A stretch of 64,000 nt of DNA from positions 35,082-99,081 of the forward strand of contig CAJTXT010000006.1 in the NCBI GenBank assembly GCA_910583875.1, given 5' to 3'. The stretch comes from an uncultured Vampirovibrio sp. (GTDB lineage: Bacteria; Cyanobacteriota; Vampirovibrionia; Gastranaerophilales; Gastranaerophilaceae). The position numbers were made by a program, and so were the translations under genes. Below the pieces are notes generated by a model. The model had not been told where the DNA came from. It did not search any database and was given only the letters and a program-made list of their open reading frames with translations. Of this stretch, positions 33,935 through 41,854 are shown one piece after another (the first letter of the stretch is position 1; every line of letters starts with the position of its first letter).

Positions 33935-34268
33935 CTTCCTTTTGTTCCAATGTTTCTGATGTATTACTTTCCATAGCTAGTAAAAGTTTTAGAGCAGCAA
34001 CTCTTTGTGTTTTTGGCGGTGCCGCTCTTAATAATTCAACAGCCTTTAACATAACAGGATCAGAGTCATACCATCTGTTACCTTTGCCTGCAAATTGCTG
34101 TGTAATTTCATAAATTCTTTCAATTACATCTTGTGCTACTTGTTCTTGAAGAGAAATAATAAAATCTGCAGCTGCATTTTTCTTATCATCAGTCTGCAAT
34201 CTTAAAAGTTCTAATGCTTCTTTTAATATAGGGTCGTTGTCATACCAACGTCTGTAACCTTCTGGCAT
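33927..34268 (-). CDS. Small two-repeat protein, unknown, in the tmk-folE2 operon
   Basis: A 113-residue protein built from two related units: RRWYDNDPILKEALELLR (6-23) and NRWYDSDPVMLKAVELLR (69-86). Each is followed by a Lys/Ala-rich helix (KKNAAADFIISLQ; KTQRVAALKLLLAME). The tail is acidic (LEQKEDE). The duplication suggests a small helical-repeat scaffold. No known family comes to mind. It sits 9 bp after tmk and overlaps folE2, so it is tightly coupled to nucleotide and folate genes. Confidence 0.7.
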   Translation of the reverse strand: MPEGYRRWYDNDPILKEALELLRLQTDDKKNAAADFIISLQEQVAQDVIERIYEITQQFAGKGNRWYDSDPVMLKAVELLRAAPPKTQRVAALKLLLAMESNTSETLEQKEDE

Positions 34269-34277
34269 TTGCGCTCC

Positions 34278-34910
34278 TTACTTTTCTTGTAGTAATTTTA
34301 TTATAATATTTTTTGTGTCTTCAAAAACAGTTTCTATTGAATTATTTGCATTTATTAACTTTATTCTATTTGGGTTTTCTTTTTGCAATTCCAGATAACC
34401 ATTTCTTACTTTTTTATGGAACTCTATTCCTGCTGATTCCATTCTGTCTTTTTCACTTCCAACACGCGTTTGCGCCGTTTCTGTCGAAACATCAAAAAGG
34501 AGTGTTAAATCAGGATTAATTCCGTTTACTGCAATTTTATTCAATTCCTTTAAAAGGTTAATATCTTGACCTCTGCCATAGCCTTGATATGCGATTGTTG
34601 AATCTGTATGCCTGTCACATAAAACAATTTTGCCTTGCTCTATAGCAGGTTTAATAAAAGTTTCAATATGGTTAGCTCTATCAGCAAGAAATAAAAACAT
34701 TTCACATTTATCTGGAACTATGCCATCGTGATGTAGCAAAATATTTCTTATTTTTTGACCGATATCAAGAGCCCCTGGTTCACGGGTAATAACAACCTCA
34801 TAACCTTTTTCTTCCAAAAAAGTTTTTATGTTATTTAGCTGAGTTGTTTTACCTGAACCGTCAGCACCTTCAAATGTTATGAATAAGCCTTTTTGCATAT
34901 TAAAGAACAT
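34278..34910 (-). CDS. tmk: Thymidylate kinase
   Basis: A 210-residue P-loop kinase phosphorylating dTMP to dTDP. FEGADGSGKTTQL (13-25) is the P-loop. TREPGA is the dTMP-binding loop. DRHTDSTIAYQGYGRG contains the DR motif and adenine-binding region. Full length. The ATG at 34910 overlaps the last codons of serS and has AGGA before it; an ATG four codons later is possible. It is followed 9 bp on by the small two-repeat protein gene. Confidence 0.95.
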   Translation of the reverse strand: MFFNMQKGLFITFEGADGSGKTTQLNNIKTFLEEKGYEVVITREPGALDIGQKIRNILLHHDGIVPDKCEMFLFLADRANHIETFIKPAIEQGKIVLCDRHTDSTIAYQGYGRGQDINLLKELNKIAVNGINPDLTLLFDVSTETAQTRVGSEKDRMESAGIEFHKKVRNGYLELQKENPNRIKLINANNSIETVFEDTKNIIIKLLQEK

Positions 34911-36165
34911 CCCATCCTGTATATTTCCTTAATACTTTTGGAATGGTAACTGTTCCGTCTTCATTTTGGAAATTTTCCAAAATAGCTGCAAAAGTTCTGC
35001 CAACAGCTAAACCTGAACCATTCAATGTATGAACAAATACGGGTTTTCCTGTTTCTTTACTTCTGTATCTGATGTTAGCTCTTCTTGCTTGGAAGTCACC
35101 AAAGTTTGAACAGCTTGAAATTTCTTTATAATCGTTATAAGAAGGTAACCAAACTTCTAAGTCATAGCATTTTCTTGCTGAAAAACCAATATCACCGGTA
35201 GATAAAGCAACTCTTCTATAAGGAAGTTCTAATAATTCAAGAACTTTTTCAGCATTTCTTGTTAATTTTTCGTGTTCTTCAACACTTGTTTCCGGAGTAC
35301 ACAATTTAACAAGTTCAACTTTATTAAATTGGTGCTGTCTTATTAAGCCTCTTGTATCTTTACCAGCAGAGCCTGCTTCACGTCTAAAGCAAGGAGTATA
35401 AGCTGTCATATATTTTGGTAAATCTTCTTCATTTAAGATTTCATTTGAATAAATATTTGTAACAGGAACTTCTGCTGTAGGAATTAAGTATAAATCTTCT
35501 TCTTCACATTTATACATATCTTGTGCAAATTTCGGCAATTGACCAGTACCGGTCATTGCAGCAGCATTTACCATTACAGGAGGAAGTATTTCTTCATAGC
35601 CATGTTCTGTCGTATGAGTATCAAGGAAAAAGTTAATAATTGCACGTTCTAATTGAGCACCTTTTCCTCTATATAATGAAAATCTTGATTGAGATAATTT
35701 AACACCACGTTCAAAATCAACGATATTCTTTTCAGTACAAATATCCCAATGAGCTTTTTGTTCAAAATTAACTTTACGAGGTTCACCCACTCTTTTTATT
35801 TCAACATTATCATCTTCTGATAAACCGATTGGTGTTGTTTCATCAGGAATATTTGGTGTTGATAATAATAAATTTCTTTGTTGAACATCTAATTCTTGTT
35901 CTTTTTCTTCAAGCGCTTTTATCTCATCAGCCATTTCTTTAACTTGAGCTTGAATTTCATCAGTATTTTGACCTTGTTTTTTCAACATACCGATTTCTTG
36001 CGACATTGATTTTCTCTTAGCTCTTAATTCATCAGCTTGAGTTTGCACTTTCCTTCTTTGTGCATCAATTTCAAGAATTCCGTCTATTGATAAGTTTGGA
36101 TTTCTTCTTTTTAATAATTCGTTAACTTTTTCAGGATTTTCCCTAATCATTCTTATATCTAGCAT
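34900..36165 (-). CDS. serS: Seryl-tRNA synthetase
   Basis: A 421-residue class II synthetase charging tRNA-Ser (and tRNA-Sec where present). MLDIRMIRENPEKV is the classical start. A long antiparallel coiled coil follows (about 30-100). Motif 2 is FRREAGSAGKDTRGL, and motif 3 lies in GSGLAVGRTFAAILEN. The ATG at 36165 is chosen over one five codons upstream, because GAGGTGG precedes it ideally and the upstream codons encode that site. It heads an eight-gene operon reading serS to MATE. Confidence 0.96.
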   Translation of the reverse strand: MLDIRMIRENPEKVNELLKRRNPNLSIDGILEIDAQRRKVQTQADELRAKRKSMSQEIGMLKKQGQNTDEIQAQVKEMADEIKALEEKEQELDVQQRNLLLSTPNIPDETTPIGLSEDDNVEIKRVGEPRKVNFEQKAHWDICTEKNIVDFERGVKLSQSRFSLYRGKGAQLERAIINFFLDTHTTEHGYEEILPPVMVNAAAMTGTGQLPKFAQDMYKCEEEDLYLIPTAEVPVTNIYSNEILNEEDLPKYMTAYTPCFRREAGSAGKDTRGLIRQHQFNKVELVKLCTPETSVEEHEKLTRNAEKVLELLELPYRRVALSTGDIGFSARKCYDLEVWLPSYNDYKEISSCSNFGDFQARRANIRYRSKETGKPVFVHTLNGSGLAVGRTFAAILENFQNEDGTVTIPKVLRKYTGWDVL

Positions 36166-36259
36166 AGTTCCACCTCGCATTTTTCATATATTATTTTATT
36201 AAAAACACACTTAAAATAAAAGATTTTTTTTTGATATAATTAAAATCAAGGAAAAATAA

Positions 36260-37207
36260 ATGACAGAAAAAACATATACAAAGAAAATATTATTTATTGG
36301 AATGCCTGATATGGCGCTAATTTGCCTTCATAAATTAGCCAATAAAGGCATTAATATTGTAGGGGTTGTGCCGCCGGCTAAAAATGATTCTACATATAAA
36401 ACTATGGTTGATACTGCTCAAAAATTAGGAATTGAAGTTTTTGATTATAATATAAGTCTTAGTGATAAAGGCTTCTTACAAAGAATAAAAAATTTAGATG
36501 CTGATTTAGGTGTCGTTGCTTCTTTTAATAAAAAACTGCCTAAAGAATTATTACAGCTTACAAAAGACGGTTTTATAAATCTTCATCCGTCTAAATTACC
36601 GGACTATAGAGGTGCAAATCCATATTCACATGTAATAATCAATGGTGAAGAAGAATCTGCAATAACTCTTCATTTTATGGATGAAAACTTTGATACCGGC
36701 GATATTATTTCACAATATCGTTTTAATTTAGATTTGAATGAAACAATGGGTACATTATTCTACAGAACTAATCAAATGTGTGCATCAATGCTTTATGAAG
36801 CATTAGATTATTATGAAAATCACACATTTCCCAGAAAACCGCAGCCCACAGAAGGTAATTATAAAAAGGCGGAAACTCTTTCTTTTGAAAGGAGAAATAC
36901 TTTTATTGATTGGACAAAATCAGCTGAAGAGATTGAACGGTTTATAAGAGGGTTAAATCCATATATAGGTGCTTTAACCACTTATAACGGAACTATTTTA
37001 AGAATAAATTCAGCATATATTATTGAAAAACATCACAATCTTACTCCAGGGACAATCTGTGACACTAAAAACTCTTTAAAAGTTGCTTGCGGAGAAGATA
37101 TTTTAGAAATAGATTCAATTCAATATGGCGGATTCTTTATTTCATCAGGCAGAGATTTTGTTGAACGTTTAAATCCTAAAAAAGGAGAAATTTTATATAG
37201 TGAATAA
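36260..37207 (+). CDS. fmt: Methionyl-tRNA formyltransferase-like protein
   Basis: A 315-residue 10-formyltetrahydrofolate-dependent formyltransferase. NLHPSKLPDYRGANPYSHVI carries the catalytic Asn and His in an HPSLLP-like loop (Lys replaces Leu). DENFDTGDIIS holds the catalytic Asp. The C-terminal domain (NTFIDWTKSAEEIERFIRGL, PYIGA) matches Fmt C. It most likely formylates Met-tRNAi; a sugar-amine formyltransferase such as the ArnA type cannot be excluded. It starts a three-gene operon and is divergent from serS. Confidence 0.75.
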   Translation: MTEKTYTKKILFIGMPDMALICLHKLANKGINIVGVVPPAKNDSTYKTMVDTAQKLGIEVFDYNISLSDKGFLQRIKNLDADLGVVASFNKKLPKELLQLTKDGFINLHPSKLPDYRGANPYSHVIINGEEESAITLHFMDENFDTGDIISQYRFNLDLNETMGTLFYRTNQMCASMLYEALDYYENHTFPRKPQPTEGNYKKAETLSFERRNTFIDWTKSAEEIERFIRGLNPYIGALTTYNGTILRINSAYIIEKHHNLTPGTICDTKNSLKVACGEDILEIDSIQYGGFFISSGRDFVERLNPKKGEILYSE

Positions 37208-38030
37208 ACTTCATTTTATTACAGCAGGACTTCCTCTTGCCTCTGAAGGCAAAGGTTATAAAAAAGGACTTAGCATAATTGACGAAATGAATCTTGACGG
37301 ACTTGAAGTTGAATTTGTTCATGGCGTAAGAATGAACGATGCAAATCAAGAACTTGTAAGAAATTTTTCTCAGCAAGATGGGAAAATTGTAACTTGCCAT
37401 GGACCTTATTATATAAACTTGAATTCTCAAGAAGAAGAAAAAATAGAAGCAAGTATTAACCGAATTCTTGATACTGCAAGAATGGGAAATGTTATAGGTG
37501 CATACAGCATAACTTTTCATGCTGCTTTTTATATGAAGCAAAATCCTGATGATGTAAGTAAAATTGTTTATAAATCAATGGAAAGAATTTGTGCTGAATT
37601 AGAATCAGAAAATAACAACATTTGGGTTCGTCCCGAAACTACAGGGAAAGGTACTCAATGGGGCACTTTGGAGGAAATTGTGCAGCTTTCAAAACATTTT
37701 AAGAATGTATTACCCTGCGTAGACTTTGCGCACATTCATGCCCGCAATAACGGAATTTATAATACATACGATGAATTTTCCAAAATGTTTGAGTATATGG
37801 GAAATGAACTTGGCTCTGATATTTTCAATAATTTTCATGCACACCTTGCAGGAATTGAATACGGCGCAAAAGGAGAAAAAAATCACCTGATACTTGAAGA
37901 AAGTGATATGAATTACAAAGACCTTTTAAAAGTATTTAAAGAATATGATGTTAAAGGCGCATTAGTATGTGAAAGTCCTAATATCGAAGGAGACACTAAA
38001 TTATTAAAAGATTATTATTTGAGTTTATAA
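37200..38030 (+). CDS. Endonuclease IV-like TIM-barrel protein
   Basis: A 276-residue protein of the AP endonuclease family 2 / sugar isomerase fold. Metal-binding segments are recognisable: FVHGVRM, TCHGPYYINL, TFHAAFY, RPETTGKGTQWGTLEEI with the bridging glutamate, PCVDFAHIHARNNG, and a final HAHLAGIEYGAKGEKNHL. These match deoxyribonuclease IV, which cuts at abasic sites, in its divergent short form. A sugar-phosphate isomerase is the alternative. It overlaps the fmt-like gene by 8 bp and is followed 2 bp later by the phosphopantetheinyl transferase gene. Confidence 0.75.
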   Translation: MNKLHFITAGLPLASEGKGYKKGLSIIDEMNLDGLEVEFVHGVRMNDANQELVRNFSQQDGKIVTCHGPYYINLNSQEEEKIEASINRILDTARMGNVIGAYSITFHAAFYMKQNPDDVSKIVYKSMERICAELESENNNIWVRPETTGKGTQWGTLEEIVQLSKHFKNVLPCVDFAHIHARNNGIYNTYDEFSKMFEYMGNELGSDIFNNFHAHLAGIEYGAKGEKNHLILEESDMNYKDLLKVFKEYDVKGALVCESPNIEGDTKLLKDYYLSL

Positions 38031-38031
38031 T

Positions 38032-38520
38032 ATGGATTTATTTTACTTAAATATTGATGATTTTAATTTTAATGCTGATAGCAAACATTCTCTTGAACAT
38101 ATAGCAGGCAGATATGTTTTAGATTATGCAGCTAAAAACTTTTATAATATTAAAAATACAAAACTTGAAATTATAAATAATAAACCCAAATTTAAGTATT
38201 CTGATATTAACTTTAGTATTTCTCATTCGAAAAATATTGCAGCAGTTTGTTTTGATGATAATCCAGTTGGTTTTGATATAGAACAAATCAAACCTCGTGA
38301 TTATAACGCTATTGCATTAAGAATGAAATTTAATCTTGAAAAAAATACACTTGAAGAATTTTACAAACAATGGACAATTTTTGAAGCAAAATATAAACTT
38401 CAAGCAGAAGCAAAAAGTATTTATTCTATACCATTTTTAGATAATTACGTTATATCAATTGCTTCTTGTGAAAATATTGATATTAAAGATAATTTATCAA
38501 TTATTGAAATAAAAGAATAA
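38032..38520 (+). CDS. 4'-phosphopantetheinyl transferase (Sfp/AcpT superfamily)
   Basis: A 162-residue enzyme attaching phosphopantetheine from CoA to a carrier protein, presumably acyl carrier protein. FSISHSKNIAAVCF and VGFDIEQIKPRDY are the Sfp-type motifs with the Mg-binding Asp and Glu. WTIFEAKYKL is the WxxxEAxxK motif. It is shorter than Sfp (about 225) and resembles one-domain pairs such as HetI-like or AcpT forms. No polyketide or peptide synthetase lies nearby. Its stop codon falls within the arm of the palindromic element that follows. Confidence 0.85.
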   Translation: MDLFYLNIDDFNFNADSKHSLEHIAGRYVLDYAAKNFYNIKNTKLEIINNKPKFKYSDINFSISHSKNIAAVCFDDNPVGFDIEQIKPRDYNAIALRMKFNLEKNTLEEFYKQWTIFEAKYKLQAEAKSIYSIPFLDNYVISIASCENIDIKDNLSIIEIKE

Positions 38521-38686
38521 CCAACTGAAAAAGTTTTGAAAAGCATATATGCAGTTTCGTAATTTTGCTTACAGAAACAACATCAAAGCACCGTCTGTTT
38601 GACCGCAGGGAGTTACGGTGCACAGGTTGAAGTTAGCAAAATAGAAACGAAATATCAGTTTTTCAAAACTTTTTCAGTTGGTTATT
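38516..38686. repeat. Large palindromic element, copy 1 (171 bp)
   Basis: Outer arms 38516-38542 and 38660-38686 (27 bp, beginning AATAACCAACTGAAAAAGTT) are exact inverse complements. The core of about 115 bp forms further paired blocks, for example GCACCGT with ACGGTGC. The core is nearly identical, in inverted orientation, to that of the element at 39170-39372, while the outer arms are unrelated in sequence. It begins inside the phosphopantetheinyl transferase stop codon and has no coding role. Confidence 0.9.
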
Positions 38687-38706
38687 ATTTTATTTCAAAT
38701 TATAAA

Positions 38707-39117
38707 CTATTTTCTGTTAACTACATAAATCAAATGCCATCCGAATTGTGTTTTAACAGGTTCTGAAACTGTGCCTGTAGGAATAGAAAATGCAGCATTT
38801 TCAAATGCTCTTACCATTTCGCCTCTACCAAACCATCCAAGCTTACCGCCATCAGCACCGGATGGGCATTTTGAATATTTTCTTGCTGCAGATGTAAAAT
38901 TTGAAAAAATTTCACTGCGAGTTTGACCTTTCATAATATCTTCTCTAATTTCATTAGCCTGAGCTTCAGTAGGAACAAGAATATGAAAAGCTAATACTTG
39001 AGAAGCTTCTGCTTCTGCCTGAGCTTTAGATGAAATAATATTGAAGTTTCCAAAATCAATACAAGCACTGCAAAATAGTGCAAAAACTACTAATAATAAT
39101 GAAATAATTTTATTCAT
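38707..39117 (-). CDS. Exported parvulin-type peptidyl-prolyl isomerase
   Basis: A 136-residue protein: an N-terminal signal sequence (MNKIISLLLVVFALFCSAC) and then one parvulin domain. ASQVLAFHILVPTEAQANEI opens the domain. SKCPSGADGGKLGWFGRGEM and the end TQFGWHLIYVVNRK are hallmark PpiC/SurA/PrsA text. It likely folds envelope proteins outside the membrane. Cys19 could be a lipobox, but the context CSAC is not canonical. The ATG at 39117 has AAAGGAG upstream; an open frame continues upstream only into the palindromic repeat and is rejected. Two palindromic elements flank the gene. Confidence 0.88.
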   Translation of the reverse strand: MNKIISLLLVVFALFCSACIDFGNFNIISSKAQAEAEASQVLAFHILVPTEAQANEIREDIMKGQTRSEIFSNFTSAARKYSKCPSGADGGKLGWFGRGEMVRAFENAAFSIPTGTVSEPVKTQFGWHLIYVVNRK

Positions 39118-39169
39118 GATAAATCTCCTTTTATTGAAATATAAACATAAAAAATAGAAAAAATCTATT

Positions 39170-39372
39170 AATAAGCAAAATAAAAACGGGGTATCGGATA
39201 AACTTTTGAAAGTCTGATACTCCGTTTCTATTTTGCTAACTTCAACCTGTGCACCGTAACTCCCTGCGGTCAAACAGACGGTGCTTTGACGTTGTTTCAG
39301 TAAGCAAAATCACGAAACTACATATATGCCTTTCAAAAGTTTATCCGATACCCCGTTTTTATTTTGCTTATT
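39170..39372. repeat. Large palindromic element, copy 2 (203 bp)
   Basis: Outer arms 39170-39212 and 39330-39372 are perfect 43-bp inverse complements (AATAAGCAAAATAAAAACGG at the outer end). The core matches, inverted, that of the element at 38516-38686 with only a few differences. It ends one base before the ilvN stop codon. The pair flanks the parvulin gene as mirror images. No transposase or ORF of its own. Confidence 0.92.
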
Positions 39373-39373
39373 C

Positions 39374-39877
39374 TTATTTATTCAAATTTATAAACTGATT
39401 TTCTCTTGTAATAGCAACCATACCAGAACGAACAAGTTCTTTAACACCCAAAGGTTTTAATAGTGCTAATAATGTTGAAACCTGCCTTGTATCACCAGAA
39501 AATTCAAGAGTATATGTTTCAGTTGATACATCTACAATCTTCGCTCCAAAAATTTCAGAAATTCTTAAAATTTCATTACGAACATCATCTTTAGCTGTAA
39601 CCTTACAAAGAATTAATTCTCTATCAATGCATTTTTCAGCAGATTTTGGAAGTTCAACAACTTTAATTGTATTTATCAAACGATTTAATTGTTTACATAT
39701 TTGTTCAATAACAACTTCATCACCAACTGTAACAATAGTTATTCTTGAAAAAATCGGATCAATTGTAGCTGCTACTGTTAAACTTTCAATATTAAATCCT
39801 CTTGTTGAGAATAAATCACAAACACTTGAAAGAATACCAGGTTCATTTTTAACAAGTACAGATATTGTATGTTTCAT
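39374..39877 (-). CDS. ilvN: Acetolactate synthase small (regulatory) subunit
   Basis: A 167-residue regulatory subunit. The N-terminal ACT domain (MKHTISVLVKNEPGILSSVC, then GFNIESLTVA) binds valine for feedback inhibition of the catalytic subunit. The C-terminal ALS_ss_C domain follows (ELILCKVTAKDDVRNEILRI). Normal length. It follows ilvB by 2 bp on the same strand, forming the holoenzyme operon. Confidence 0.95.
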   Translation of the reverse strand: MKHTISVLVKNEPGILSSVCDLFSTRGFNIESLTVAATIDPIFSRITIVTVGDEVVIEQICKQLNRLINTIKVVELPKSAEKCIDRELILCKVTAKDDVRNEILRISEIFGAKIVDVSTETYTLEFSGDTRQVSTLLALLKPLGVKELVRSGMVAITRENQFINLNK

Positions 39878-39879
39878 AA

Positions 39880-41625
39880 TTACACTCCCTGTTTCTTTTC
39901 ATCAGAATCATTTGAAAGTAAAGTTTCATTTAAAGGTTTTCCTGCAAGTACCCAAGGATAAACCATTTCAAACGGTTCTACAATAAAGTCCATAATTACA
40001 GGTCCATCATAAGCAATAGCTTTATCCAATGCTTCATCTATTTGAGATTCATCTGTAATTCTCAAACCTAAAATACCGTATGCTTCTGCTAATTTAACAT
40101 AATCAGGAGAAGAAATTGGAGTTTGAGAATAATGTTTATCAAATAATTTTTCCTGCCATTGACGTACCATTCCAAGGTAACCGTTGTTTATAACTGCTAT
40201 TTTAACAGGTATCTTATAATCAACACATGTCATAAGTTCTTGAATATTCATCTGAATACTTCCATCACCTGCAATGTTGAATACAAGCTTATTTTTATCA
40301 GCAATTTGAGCACCGATAGCAGCAGGGAAGCCAAAACCCATAGTTCCAAGACCGCCTGATGTAACTAATTGACGCGGCTTACTGAATTTATATAACTGAG
40401 CTGTCCACATTTGATGCTGTCCAACTTCAGTTGCAATAACAGTATCTCTGTCTTTTGTTTTGTTGTAAATATGTTCTATAACTGTTTGTGGACGTAAACC
40501 TGCATTTTCTACTGCAAATTTAGCGCGGCATTCTTTCCACGCTTCAATTTGTTTTATCCAGTTTTTTCTTGATTCTTCGTCAAAAGAATATTTGCCTGTA
40601 TTATATTCATTTAACATTAAGTTTAGAACATTTTTTGCATCGCCAACAATTGGAATATCTACATTGACATTTTTACTTATTGAGCATGGATCAATATCAA
40701 CGTGGATAACTTTTGCATCTTTTGCAAATCTTTTTAAACAGCCGGTAATTCTATCATTAAATCGTGTACCAACCGCAAATAATACATCACAGTTGCTTAC
40801 AGCATGGTTAGCCCAGTAATTACCGTGCATACCAAGCATTCCTAAAGATAATTGGTCATCTTGCGGATAAGAACCAATGCCCATTAAAGTTGTAGCAACA
40901 GGTATATTTAATTTTCTTGCTAATTCTCTAACTTCCTGCCAAGCATCAGAATGAATAACACCGCCACCTGAAATAATTACAGGACGTTTTGCTTCGCATA
41001 ACGATTTTAATGCACGTCTGCATTGAATAGGGTGACCTTCGTAAGTTGGATTATATCCCGGTAAATTAATTTTATCTGGATAATTAAATTCCATTTTAGA
41101 AGTTAATATATCTTTTGGCAAAGAAATAACAACAGGCCCGGGTTTACCAGTTTGAGCAATATGAAAAGATTCTTTAATAATACGTGGTAATTCACTGATA
41201 TTTTTAACTAAGTAATTATGTTTACAGCAAGAACGAGTAATACCGACAATATCAGATTCTTGGAATGCATCATTCCCAATTAATTTAGAATCAACCTGAC
41301 CAGTAAATACAACAAGCGGATAACTGTCATAATATGCATTAGCAATACCTGTAATAGTATTACAAGCACCAGGACCAGAGGTTACAAGTACAACACCCGG
41401 TTTACCTGTTATTCTTGCATAGCCTTCTGCTGCATGTACAGCCGCTTGTTCATGTCTTACAAGGTAATGCTCTATAAAATCACATTTATATAATTCATCA
41501 TATATATGAAGAATTACACCACCGGGATATCCAAATATTTTTTCAACACCTTCTTTTCGTAGGCATTCTAAAAACATCCTTGCACCAGTCATTTTCTCTG
41601 TTTTGTTCATTTGCTCGGCTGTCAT
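39880..41625 (-). CDS. ilvB: Acetolactate synthase large (catalytic) subunit
   Basis: A 581-residue thiamine-diphosphate enzyme making acetolactate or acetohydroxybutyrate, the first step of valine/leucine and isoleucine synthesis. FGYPGGVILHIYDEL and RHEQAAVHAAEGYAR hold the catalytic glutamate. The thiamine-diphosphate motif is GDGSIQMNIQEL with a later NN. Start: ATG at 41625 (MTAEQMNKTEK) has GGAGA upstream; four extra codons upstream would overlap that site. Divergent from ilvC, it has two overlapping TATAAT hexamers (41684-41694) as a probable promoter. Confidence 0.96.
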   Translation of the reverse strand: MTAEQMNKTEKMTGARMFLECLRKEGVEKIFGYPGGVILHIYDELYKCDFIEHYLVRHEQAAVHAAEGYARITGKPGVVLVTSGPGACNTITGIANAYYDSYPLVVFTGQVDSKLIGNDAFQESDIVGITRSCCKHNYLVKNISELPRIIKESFHIAQTGKPGPVVISLPKDILTSKMEFNYPDKINLPGYNPTYEGHPIQCRRALKSLCEAKRPVIISGGGVIHSDAWQEVRELARKLNIPVATTLMGIGSYPQDDQLSLGMLGMHGNYWANHAVSNCDVLFAVGTRFNDRITGCLKRFAKDAKVIHVDIDPCSISKNVNVDIPIVGDAKNVLNLMLNEYNTGKYSFDEESRKNWIKQIEAWKECRAKFAVENAGLRPQTVIEHIYNKTKDRDTVIATEVGQHQMWTAQLYKFSKPRQLVTSGGLGTMGFGFPAAIGAQIADKNKLVFNIAGDGSIQMNIQELMTCVDYKIPVKIAVINNGYLGMVRQWQEKLFDKHYSQTPISSPDYVKLAEAYGILGLRITDESQIDEALDKAIAYDGPVIMDFIVEPFEMVYPWVLAGKPLNETLLSNDSDEKKQGV

Positions 41626-41780
41626 TTCTATCTCCATTTTAGCTATTTTCTTAAAATTACAAGAAAAAATTAACTTTTCTAAAATTATATTATACTAAAT
41701 TGTAACTTAATAAATAATTTAGTGCAATTTTTTTTGTTTTTTTCAAAAAAACTTTAATTTTTTGTAAAAAAAATTAAATA

Positions 41781-41809
41781 TTGACTAACTTTATTGTAAG
41801 ACTTACACT
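41781..41809 (+). promoter_or_regulatory. Promoter of ilvC
   Basis: TTGACT (41781-41786) and TACACT (41804-41809) with a 17-bp spacer, about 45 bp before the ilvC ATG. It lies in the 229-bp divergent ilvB-ilvC gap, where a minus-strand promoter for ilvBN with two overlapping TATAAT hexamers is also seen (41684-41694). No attenuator or leader peptide is evident. Confidence 0.7.
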
Positions 41810-41854
41810 AAAAATAGCTATTATGAGTAATAAAATGATAGAAATGAGGTAATT

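Noticed and set aside
38032..38520. Phosphopantetheinyl transferase as sign of a polyketide or nonribosomal peptide cluster
   Set aside because: No synthetase or carrier-protein gene lies nearby; it more likely serves acyl carrier protein.
38707..39273. Longer parvulin start at 39273
   Set aside because: The extra 52 residues are translated from a palindromic repeat; the inner ATG at 39117 has AAAGGAG and begins a signal peptide.
38516..39372. The two palindromic elements as ends of one composite transposon carrying the parvulin gene
   Set aside because: No transposase is present and the outer arms differ between the two elements; each is a complete palindrome by itself.
41638..41854. Attenuator or leader peptide controlling ilv genes
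   Set aside because: No branched-chain codon run, T-box or alternative terminator could be recognised in the ilvB-ilvC gap.
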